Made by a program: the position numbers and the translations under genes. A stretch of DNA of 64,000 nucleotides from Akkermansia sp. (GTDB taxonomy: Bacteria; Verrucomicrobiota; Verrucomicrobiia; Verrucomicrobiales; Akkermansiaceae): positions 1 to 64,000 of the forward strand of contig JAFSEZ010000022.1 of assembly GCA_017435505.1 (NCBI GenBank), given 5' to 3'. The notes beneath the pieces were generated by a model. It was given only the letters and a program-made list of their open reading frames with translations. It searched no databases and was not told the origin of the DNA. Below are positions 43,248 to 50,228 of this stretch, piece by piece; position 1 is the stretch's first letter, and each line of letters begins with the position of its first letter.

Positions 43248-44648
43248 ATGTTCCATGTGGAACAAATTTTGACTACCATTGCCATCTCCGGAATCTTATT
43301 TTCGGCCATGGCACCGGCAGAGTCGGCACAAAATACTGTGCCGACTTTTTCATTTGCGCTCAGTACAGATAATCAAGAAAGCAAACGTGCAACTCAGAAC
43401 GCTCTCTTGGATTTATTACTGGGATGGGATGAATCAGCCGACAGGTATTTCCAAGAGGCAGTCAGTCATGATGCGAATAATGCCCTGGCCTACGCCGGCT
43501 TGTGCCTGACAAATCCGCAGAATACAGAATACAGAACAAAGCTCAAAGAGATTTTTGAACATTCTTCTGCCGAACTTCTGCCACATGAAACGTTCTATAT
43601 TGAAGCCCTGCTCAAACTCTCCGCGAAACATTATGATCTAGCTTGCCAAGACTTCTGCCAACGCGCAGACCGTTTTCGAGGAGACAAAGTGGCAAATGTA
43701 TGGGCAGTTATTTTGCTTCATAGTGCCGACTTAGCATATCATCCCGAAACAGGAGAACCCGGCCCAAAGCAAAATGAAGCAATAAAGCGAATCAGTAAAC
43801 TTACGGTAAACTTCCCGGATGATGCTCTTGTAGCTTACGCGCGCGCGTATATAGAACAGTCTGCACCGGAAGTCTCAGGAGATGCTCTGGCGGCAGCATT
43901 GCAATCCGTTGAAGCCTTTCCTGATCACCCAATGCCGCGCTTGCTCATGGGACATTTGTTGACAAGAGTTGGACAATACTCTCAGGCTGTGCAGCATTTC
44001 AATCAAGCTGCTTTACTTGCCTCCAAGCGAGGACTCTCATTAGAAAACTCTCCCTTGTGGTGGAAAGCTCGCTTATGTGAAGCAACAGCTCTGTGGAGTT
44101 CCGGTGATACCAATCAAGCAAATAAGCTTATCAACGTTCTCAATTCTTCCCAAGTGCAGGAATCTGCAAAACTTACTGAAACATCCATCCTGCGCCGTTG
44201 GGAATGCAACACACTCCCACTGCGCCTCCTCGTTGCTAATTCACAGGTTCCCACTCAAAGAGACATTACTGCAGCATCAAACGCTGCCACTCTAAAACAA
44301 GCTTGGAAAAGCAACGACTACGTTCTACATGTGCGTGATTGTTTGCGCGCCTCTCTCTCTGTACGCTTAAAAGTACAACAAAACAAGCTGAACGATGCTA
44401 AACGCTCACTTGAAATTGCTGAAAAAGCAAAAGAGTGTCTGGACCACTCCTACGAATCAATCGTTGATGAATCGCCTTATCTCATTTCACCTTGGCATCG
44501 TGCACAGGAAGCTTGTACCATTGCCATCAATCTAGCGAAAGCTGCGTTGTATAAGGATACTAAACAAATCTGGCTCGATAACGCAGCTCAAGCTAAGAAA
44601 GCCCCCAATCTGATGATCCCACCCGTTGTTCCTACACGCCCCTTATAG
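43248..44648 (+). CDS. Exported TPR-like protein
   Basis: The protein has 466 residues from the ATG at 43248, one base after the argS stop. The start codon and next five codons (MFHVEQ) are made of parS-like site 2. A signal peptide follows (LTTIAISGILFSAMAPAESAQ). The mature part is helical with TPR-style pieces: YFQEAVSHDANNALAYAGLCL, PRLLMGHLLTRVGQYSQAVQHFNQAALLA and LNDAKRSLEIAEKAKECL. No enzymatic domain is visible. It is likely a periplasmic scaffold; function unknown. A start 8 codons upstream would overlap argS. Confidence 0.75.
   Translation: MFHVEQILTTIAISGILFSAMAPAESAQNTVPTFSFALSTDNQESKRATQNALLDLLLGWDESADRYFQEAVSHDANNALAYAGLCLTNPQNTEYRTKLKEIFEHSSAELLPHETFYIEALLKLSAKHYDLACQDFCQRADRFRGDKVANVWAVILLHSADLAYHPETGEPGPKQNEAIKRISKLTVNFPDDALVAYARAYIEQSAPEVSGDALAAALQSVEAFPDHPMPRLLMGHLLTRVGQYSQAVQHFNQAALLASKRGLSLENSPLWWKARLCEATALWSSGDTNQANKLINVLNSSQVQESAKLTETSILRRWECNTLPLRLLVANSQVPTQRDITAASNAATLKQAWKSNDYVLHVRDCLRASLSVRLKVQQNKLNDAKRSLEIAEKAKECLDHSYESIVDESPYLISPWHRAQEACTIAINLAKAALYKDTKQIWLDNAAQAKKAPNLMIPPVVPTRPL
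43249..43264 (+). promoter_or_regulatory. parS-like site 2
   Basis: TGTTCCATGTGGAACA, identical to sites 1 and 3, overlaps the first codons of the TPR-like gene and is read there as FHVE. Confidence 0.75.
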
Positions 44649-44668
44649 CAGGGCAGGGGAGTATTTAT

Positions 44669-44684
44669 TGTTCCATGTGGAACA
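44669..44684 (+). promoter_or_regulatory. parS-like site 3
   Basis: TGTTCCATGTGGAACA lies in the short gap between the TPR-like gene (stop 44648) and the lipoprotein gene (start 44741). Confidence 0.75.
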
Positions 44685-44740
44685 TTTTAGTTCTACTTAC
44701 TGTTTGACTTTTGAGAGAGTTCTGCTAGAATTTGCCTACG

Positions 44741-45388
44741 ATGAAAAGGCAATTCCAGTTGGTACTACTTCTACTTTCCACAATCATCTGCATGAGCTCG
44801 TGCGCATATATGCAGACGAGTAAATCCATCGCAGAAATGGGATGTCATTACGAAGGTAAACTCATCAGCCCGACTGAATGTTCCACATGGAACATTTATA
44901 AATCCCGTGGAAAATGGTATGTACCAGCGCTCCGAGTTGATTTAAAAAAGCGCTATCCCACGATACATGATACAGTATTGTTTACCGAGAATAATGAGCC
45001 TGTATATGAAGTTTTAGATTCGGAATCGCCCCAAAAATTCATATATCACCCCATATCAGAAGGAACTGCCCAAGTGCTAATGCGCAAGGACGGATATGTG
45101 AATTTGGGAGATCTTACTGAGGAAATAAAGAGCAACCCCGGCGCTTGGGTAGAATCATTAGATAAACCGGCAAGCTATGCCGTGCGAGCCCATATAGAAT
45201 ATCCTCAAGACACACAGCAACGCCTGATAGCCGGTACGCGTACACCAACTGAACTACCTGTCATCAACCGTGCCTTGCAGGGAATCGACTTACTGTTGGT
45301 CGACGTACCGGGTACCATCATTTACAACGTGGCAATTCCCTTTATGTCGCCCTTCAAGTTCTTTTCAGAGTTTAATTTAAATTATTGA
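44741..45388 (+). CDS. Predicted lipoprotein of unknown function
   Basis: I take the ATG at 44741 (MKRQFQLVLLLLST), three codons after another ATG. The signal ends in a lipobox-like IICMSSC, so the protein is probably lipid-anchored at Cys 18. The mature part, about 197 residues, shows GKWYVPALRVDLKKRYPTIHDTV, an ALQGIDLLLVDVPGTIIYNVAIPF segment near the end and no domain I know. parS-like site 4 lies within the coding sequence (ECSTWN). It is the last gene before the origin region, and its AT-rich 3' end runs into that region. Confidence 0.7.
   Translation: MKRQFQLVLLLLSTIICMSSCAYMQTSKSIAEMGCHYEGKLISPTECSTWNIYKSRGKWYVPALRVDLKKRYPTIHDTVLFTENNEPVYEVLDSESPQKFIYHPISEGTAQVLMRKDGYVNLGDLTEEIKSNPGAWVESLDKPASYAVRAHIEYPQDTQQRLIAGTRTPTELPVINRALQGIDLLLVDVPGTIIYNVAIPFMSPFKFFSEFNLNY
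44879..44894 (-). promoter_or_regulatory. parS-like site 4 (reverse orientation, intragenic)
   Basis: TGTTCCACATGGAACA is the exact reverse complement of sites 1-3. It lies inside the lipoprotein gene, about 0.5 kb left of the DnaA-box cluster. Confidence 0.75.
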
Positions 45389-45610
45389 TAATCAAAATAT
45401 TATATTGCTTATCCACAGAAAATGTGAATAATTCATGTGAATAATGGTGAATGAGGGTGTGAATAAAATCTTTCTTCACATGGAAGACAACTTATGAACT
45501 GACTTGTTCACCAAAACGGGAAGCTCCAGTTATATAGAAATCAAACAGATAGATGACTTGTCAGACTTATTCACATACCATATGATGATGAAATTTAAAT
45601 TTAAATTCTT
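45369..45610. other. Putative chromosomal replication origin (oriC)
   Basis: The 300-bp gap between the lipoprotein gene and ribD holds five perfect DnaA boxes, flanked by AT-rich stretches at 45369-45406 and 45590-45608 that could unwind first. Several near-boxes (TTCTTCACA at 45472, TTGTTCACC at 45504) add to the cluster. parS-like sites lie 0.5-4 kb to the left, dnaN 10 kb to the right, and plus-strand G/C bias changes sign here. Bases 45611-45688 hold no further motif I can name. dnaA is not adjacent, as in many phyla. Confidence 0.8.
45409..45575. promoter_or_regulatory. Cluster of five perfect TTATNCACA DnaA boxes
   Basis: Boxes: TTATCCACA at 45409-45417 (plus), TTATTCACA on the minus strand at 45423-45431, 45436-45444 and 45458-45466, and TTATTCACA at 45567-45575 (plus). 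The three minus boxes are spaced 13 and 22 bp apart. One isolated perfect box elsewhere (30182-30190) shows the background level. Confidence 0.85.
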
Positions 45611-45688
45611 CTATCATCACAAAGGGGAACCAACATGCGCAGAGGGGAGAGTCTTTGACATAGAAGCCTGGGAGGATACAATATCGGC

Positions 45689-46735
45689 ATGAACACGCAG
45701 ACCATAGAACCGGATGAACTCTGGATGTATAGAGCCTTATCTCAAGCAAGGCAGGGTTTGGGGACTACCAGTCCGAACCCACCCGTAGGAGCTGTCATAG
45801 TCAAAGACAATTTGCTGTTAGGAGAAGGATTTCATGAAAGGGCAGGTGAGCCGCATGCAGAGAGGCGAGCTATTGCCAATGCTATTTTGCGCGGGCACGA
45901 AGCGCGCTTGAAAGGCGCGACGATTTATGTGACGCTGGAGCCTTGTTCCAGCTATGGGCGTACACCGCCCTGTACAGAAGCCATCATTCAATGTGGCATC
46001 AGCGAGGTCGTGTATGGCAGCACGGATCCGGATAAACGCCATCAGGGCCGCGCAGATGAGGTCTTGAAAGCCGCTGGGGTACACGTACGCAGCGGCGTGT
46101 GCCAAGAGGCCTGTGATGCCTTTTTGAGGCCATGGAAGCATGCGGTGCAGCATGGGCGACCCTGGGTGGTGGCCAAGGTAGCATGCAGTTTAGATGGGCG
46201 CATGACGCGGCGCAACGGCGAGTGGCTGAGTTGCGTTGAATCCGTGAAGGAGGCACACCAGCTGCGATTGGAGAGCGATGCTATTTTGGTAGGAGGCAAT
46301 ACAGTCCGCACGGATGATCCGGCTTTGACCATTCGTACACCCAAGACTGCCATCCCGAAAGCGAAGATACAGCCCTGGCGTATCATCCTGACGCGAGATG
46401 AAAATTCCCTGCCGCCTACAGCCAAATTACTGAGTGATGAAGAAGCGCAGAGGACTATTGTTTGTGAGAACGTGGCAGATTTAAAATCCTGGTTGGAATC
46501 CTTGTATCAAGAGTATGGTATTGTGCAGCTCATGTTGGAATGCGGCGGCAAATTATTGCGGCAATTCCTGGAACAAGGAATGGTGAATGAGTGGGTGCAG
46601 ATTCTGACACCGCGCATCACCGGCGGTGCGGATGAAATGGTACCCGGCGATTACCTTCCCAATGAGCTTGATTTTGAAACAGAGTATCACCTCAGCTGCG
46701 GCAGAGATATACTCATACGCGGTATCATCCTATAA
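45689..46735 (+). CDS. ribD: Bifunctional riboflavin deaminase/reductase
   Basis: The 348-residue enzyme performs the second and third steps of riboflavin synthesis. The N-terminal deaminase domain has NPPVGAVIVKD, the zinc site GEPHAERRA and TLEPCSSYGRTPPCTEAI. The C-terminal reductase domain has KVACSLDGRMT, SDAILVGGNTVRTDDP and MLECGGKLLRQFL. It is the first gene to the right of the putative origin and runs away from it, 5 bp before the next gene. No other rib genes are nearby and no FMN riboswitch is visible upstream. Confidence 0.95.
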   Translation: MNTQTIEPDELWMYRALSQARQGLGTTSPNPPVGAVIVKDNLLLGEGFHERAGEPHAERRAIANAILRGHEARLKGATIYVTLEPCSSYGRTPPCTEAIIQCGISEVVYGSTDPDKRHQGRADEVLKAAGVHVRSGVCQEACDAFLRPWKHAVQHGRPWVVAKVACSLDGRMTRRNGEWLSCVESVKEAHQLRLESDAILVGGNTVRTDDPALTIRTPKTAIPKAKIQPWRIILTRDENSLPPTAKLLSDEEAQRTIVCENVADLKSWLESLYQEYGIVQLMLECGGKLLRQFLEQGMVNEWVQILTPRITGGADEMVPGDYLPNELDFETEYHLSCGRDILIRGIIL

Positions 46736-46740
46736 CAATC

Positions 46741-48303
46741 ATGGAACAGGGCAGGGGACAGCGTGTTGTGAAATGTATCATCGGGGCGGCGGTTTTTTAC
46801 CTCTTGTTCCCCAATCTTCTTTTCCTTCTGGGGTGGGTTCAATGGTATTGGGCAGTACCGTTCTGTCTTTTACTGTTATATTCATTTTTTCGGATTTTGC
46901 GCTACATACCGGATGCACCATTTCGATTTCAGCGTTCAGATGCATACATTTTACCGCTTTTGGTCGCCGGTGCTGCTCTTTGTACCGAATGTTTGGGCTT
47001 GCATGGGAACATGCCGCAAGCCTGGGATTATGTGGTGAGAAATCCCATTTATGAGACCTTGGTGCGTTGTGATTGGCCTTTGTATAATGCCGAGGGAGGT
47101 TATTTCGTGTACTACATGGCCTATTGGTTGCCCCCGGCGCTCCTGTCAAAAGTGTTGGGCTTTGCCTTATCTCCCATCACCATTTTGTGGATATGGAATG
47201 CCACGGGTGTCCTTCTTCTGTTGCTTACTTTGTGGTTGCGGTGGAGGAAACGAGTTGGAATCATCCTGCTTCTGATGTTGGCGATGGGGTCGCTCAACGA
47301 CCTGCGGCGCATCTACGGATTAGCCAAATGGACTTGGGAGCAATTTCCCGCACTTGAGTGGATAGAACCTTTTGTTCGGGTTTTTACCGATTGGACTAAT
47401 TACTTCTTTCTGGGATTGTGGAATCAGATTGCCATCAATACACCTCATACAGCTTTACCGGTGTGCTTGGTTATCGCAATCGTTTTGAGTAAGAGATTGC
47501 CCTGGCGGCATATTCCCTATACATCTGCCTTGGCTGTTTTGTGGTCTCCCTTGGCTTCTGCTTGCATGCTACCTTGGCTCATGGTCTATATGAAGTCTAA
47601 GTTAAGCCGGTTTTCAGGTTTTATCGCGTTGTTTCGCACTTGCAGCATGTGGGGCGTACTGGGATTACTGTGTTGTGTGGTCATGTATTTTTCATGCATG
47701 GAATCCGGCATGATACATGCTGTGTGGGCTCAATCACCTTACTACAATGAATGGATGAAAGATGATGTGATGCGCGTCATTAAGTCCTTGTTCATTACGT
47801 GTCTCATGCTGATACCGGCTTTAGTTTTTTTGGGACGCAAATACAAAAGAACAGCCGGGTTTATGGTGAGTGCAGGCCTTATTTGCTTTTTGCCTTTTGT
47901 ATGGGTAGGCTATGAGAATAATGAACTTCTTTTTAAGGGAAGTGCGGTCATCATGATTTTGCTTGTTATTCTTTATGCGTCTCGACTCATTTATTCTCAC
48001 GGAATATGGCGGCTGCTTCTCATAGCGTTTGTTGTTTTATCATCTGCTGAGTTTATGTGGGATATGGCCTTTCGAGTCGTCCACAAATACACGTGGAGTG
48101 AAGAAGGGATTTACCGCAACATCCGAGATGAATGGGCAGGGCATCTCAATCATCCGAATCATCTCGCTTATAAAAATTTCTTCGGACAATCGCCGGATAT
48201 TCCCCTCTTGTACAACAAATCCGGTGAATCAGCCTTGTATGCACTCCGTCCCTTTGCTACCGGCAAATCAGCTGAAGAGACAAATCCTGAGCGGTTGAAA
48301 TAA
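46741..48303 (+). CDS. Polytopic membrane protein, paralogue of 31099-32547
   Basis: The 520-residue protein has about ten to twelve hydrophobic segments. Features shared with the protein at 31099 are AVFYLLFPNLLFLLGWVQWYW, WDYVVRNPIYETLVRCDWPL, GYFVYYMAYWLPPALLSKV, FVWVGYENNELLFKGSAVI and DEWAGHLNHPNHLAY. The conserved loop motif and repeated His-Leu-Asn-His near the C-terminus could bind a substrate. A GT-C glycosyltransferase or lipid-linked polymerase is possible, not shown. It follows ribD by 5 bp, so the two are co-transcribed. Confidence 0.75.
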   Translation: MEQGRGQRVVKCIIGAAVFYLLFPNLLFLLGWVQWYWAVPFCLLLLYSFFRILRYIPDAPFRFQRSDAYILPLLVAGAALCTECLGLHGNMPQAWDYVVRNPIYETLVRCDWPLYNAEGGYFVYYMAYWLPPALLSKVLGFALSPITILWIWNATGVLLLLLTLWLRWRKRVGIILLLMLAMGSLNDLRRIYGLAKWTWEQFPALEWIEPFVRVFTDWTNYFFLGLWNQIAINTPHTALPVCLVIAIVLSKRLPWRHIPYTSALAVLWSPLASACMLPWLMVYMKSKLSRFSGFIALFRTCSMWGVLGLLCCVVMYFSCMESGMIHAVWAQSPYYNEWMKDDVMRVIKSLFITCLMLIPALVFLGRKYKRTAGFMVSAGLICFLPFVWVGYENNELLFKGSAVIMILLVILYASRLIYSHGIWRLLLIAFVVLSSAEFMWDMAFRVVHKYTWSEEGIYRNIRDEWAGHLNHPNHLAYKNFFGQSPDIPLLYNKSGESALYALRPFATGKSAEETNPERLK

Positions 48304-48307
48304 AGGA

Positions 48308-48369
48308 TTGCACAACGATACAAAATCTGCTATCATCCCCCCGCGAGGCCGTTGTGCAACATAACGGCC
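48308..48369 (+). repeat. Two mutually exclusive hairpins in the leader of the polyprenyl synthase gene
   Basis: TTGCACAACG (48308-48317) pairs with CGTTGTGCAA (48350-48359), while GGCCGTT (48347-48353) can instead pair with AACGGCC (48363-48369). The shared segment makes the two folds compete, as in attenuators, but no T-run follows. Confidence 0.4.
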
Positions 48370-48384
48370 CCTCTTTCTGCCTTT

Positions 48385-49392
48385 ATGAGTTTTCCTTTTT
48401 TCAGCAAACTTCGTAATAAGAGAGCTTACATGCAACTTGTACGCAACGAGTTGCAGAAGGTGCGTTCTGAAATTGCGAAGCAGGCCGATGCCTTTGAACC
48501 CTATGTGCGCGACTACATGGTCAAAGTGTGCAAGGGGCAGGGTAAAATGATACGTCCCGGATTGGTGTTGCTGACAGCTGCAGCCACAGGGGGCATCAAA
48601 GATGAGCACATCACCTTTGCAGCCTTGCTGGAAATGATACACATGGCATCTCTGGTGCATGATGATGTGCTGGACAAAGCTGATACCCGCCGTGATTTAC
48701 CAACTCCCAATTTTCTGTGGGGCAATGAATTAGCAGTATTGCTCGGAGATACCCTATTGGCACAGGCTATTGTGATGGGCACAGAAATCGGAGGCAGCAA
48801 ATTCTGCCGCAAGATGGCTGTAGCCATGCGCGATTTGTGCCAAGGAGAAGTCGAACAATCCACTCGCTTGTGGGATTTGGACATGAGCCGTGCAGAGTAC
48901 TATGAAATCATCCGCAAGAAAACGGCTACCTTGTTTGCGATAGCGATGAGCGGAGCAGGGTATCTGCAAGGCTTGGATGATGAGATGGTAGAGCACTTGA
49001 ACCGCATGGGTACATTGCTCGGTATCGCATACCAGATTTATGATGACTGCCTGGATTTAACCGGGGCAGATGACGAGGCCGGTAAGACACTGGGAACCGA
49101 TGCAGAGAAGGGCAAATTAACCTTGCCCATGTTCTTCTTGCTGGAATCCAGCAGCGAAGATGTGGCTGCTTACATGCACGAAGCCATCAAAAACCATGAG
49201 ATGATAGATTACAAGCGTCTGAAAGGTACAGAGGCGTTTGACGAGGCTATCAAACTTTCTGTGGAAGAAGGCTTAGCACGCATGGAAGAAGCGCGTGAGG
49301 TTCTGTGGTTGCTACCGGAATCACCCGCTCGCGAAGCCTTGGCAGAGATGACTTACCGTGTGGATGAGATGCTGCGCGATTGTTGCAATTAA
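48385..49392 (+). CDS. Trans-polyprenyl diphosphate synthase
   Basis: The 335-residue enzyme extends allylic diphosphates with isopentenyl diphosphate. The first Asp-rich motif is LVHDDVLDKADTRR and the second is YQIYDDCLDLTG; GKMIRPGLVLLTAAA, GDTLLAQA and GTDAEKGKLTLPMFF also fit the family. Length and sequence fit a medium/long-chain synthase (octaprenyl-like), which would feed a quinone tail or carrier lipid. I take the ATG at 48385 (MSFPFFSKLRNKRAY), as the 11 codons before it lie in the hairpin leader. If the enzyme at 12694 is MenD, this could supply the menaquinone side chain. Confidence 0.9.
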   Translation: MSFPFFSKLRNKRAYMQLVRNELQKVRSEIAKQADAFEPYVRDYMVKVCKGQGKMIRPGLVLLTAAATGGIKDEHITFAALLEMIHMASLVHDDVLDKADTRRDLPTPNFLWGNELAVLLGDTLLAQAIVMGTEIGGSKFCRKMAVAMRDLCQGEVEQSTRLWDLDMSRAEYYEIIRKKTATLFAIAMSGAGYLQGLDDEMVEHLNRMGTLLGIAYQIYDDCLDLTGADDEAGKTLGTDAEKGKLTLPMFFLLESSSEDVAAYMHEAIKNHEMIDYKRLKGTEAFDEAIKLSVEEGLARMEEAREVLWLLPESPAREALAEMTYRVDEMLRDCCN

Positions 49393-49406
49393 CACTTATT
49401 CGAGCC

Positions 49407-50228
49407 ATGATACGACCCGAAAAAATGGTGCCGCAAACACCCGGCATTGCCAAGACAGTGTGGAAACTCATCTACGCCGAAGCAGAAAAAGTGGTTCAAA
49501 CAGAGCCTAAACTGGCCGGCATGTTGGATGATGTGGTCTTGAGCCGCAATTCACTTTGCAGCGCCGTAGCGGTTCGTTTGGCGCGCAAGTTGTCTCGCCG
49601 CGATATAGGTCGAGATGATTTGGAGCCCCTTATCCGGACCATCCTGCGCAATAATCCCACGGCGGTTGACTGTCTTGCGGCAGATATCATGGCAGTTGTT
49701 GATCGCGATGCTGCCTGCCACAACGCCTTGGAGCCTTTACTCTTTTTCAAAGGTTTTCATGCCTTGGCTACATACCGCGTAGCACACCTGCTGTGGCAGG
49801 AGGGAAGGCACCTGCTGGCACTTCTGTTCCAAAGCATAGGGAGTGAAGTGTTTGGGGTGGATATACACCCTGCGGCGCGCATTGGTTGCGGTATTTTGCT
49901 GGACCATGGTACCGGATTTGTTGTGGGTGAGACTGCCATCATCGAGAATAATGTATCCATGTTGCACGAAGTCACCTTGGGCGGTACCGGCAAAGAAAAA
50001 GGTGGTAATCGCCATCCTGTTGTGCGTAGTGGAGTACTCATCGGTGCCGGTGCAAAGGTACTGGGCCGGGTGGAAATAGGCGAGGGAGCCAAGATTGCAG
50101 CTTCATCCGTGGTGTTGCGCGATGTTGCACCCCACACAACAGTAGCAGGTGTACCTGCGGAGATAGTAGGTTCAGTAGCAGAAGATGCACCTGCGCTGGG
50201 TATGCGTCAAAGTATCTCAGAATCATGA
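49407..50228 (+). CDS. cysE: Serine O-acetyltransferase
   Basis: The 273-residue enzyme makes O-acetylserine for cysteine synthesis. The N-terminal helical domain is followed by a left-handed beta-helix: FGVDIHPAARIGCGILLDHGTG, VVGETAIIENNVSMLHEVTLGGTGK and IGAGAKVLGRVEIGEGAKIAASSVV. The DHGTG and HEVTLGG segments carry the usual catalytic His region. I take the ATG at 49407, 14 bp after the previous stop. The stop overlaps the next start by 4 bp (ATGA). Confidence 0.94.
   Translation: MIRPEKMVPQTPGIAKTVWKLIYAEAEKVVQTEPKLAGMLDDVVLSRNSLCSAVAVRLARKLSRRDIGRDDLEPLIRTILRNNPTAVDCLAADIMAVVDRDAACHNALEPLLFFKGFHALATYRVAHLLWQEGRHLLALLFQSIGSEVFGVDIHPAARIGCGILLDHGTGFVVGETAIIENNVSMLHEVTLGGTGKEKGGNRHPVVRSGVLIGAGAKVLGRVEIGEGAKIAASSVVLRDVAPHTTVAGVPAEIVGSVAEDAPALGMRQSISES

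Noticed and set aside
44626..44823. Short plus-strand frame containing FHVEH across parS-like site 3
   Set aside because: FHVEH is simply the translation of the parS-like DNA; the frame overlaps the TPR gene end and the lipoprotein start.
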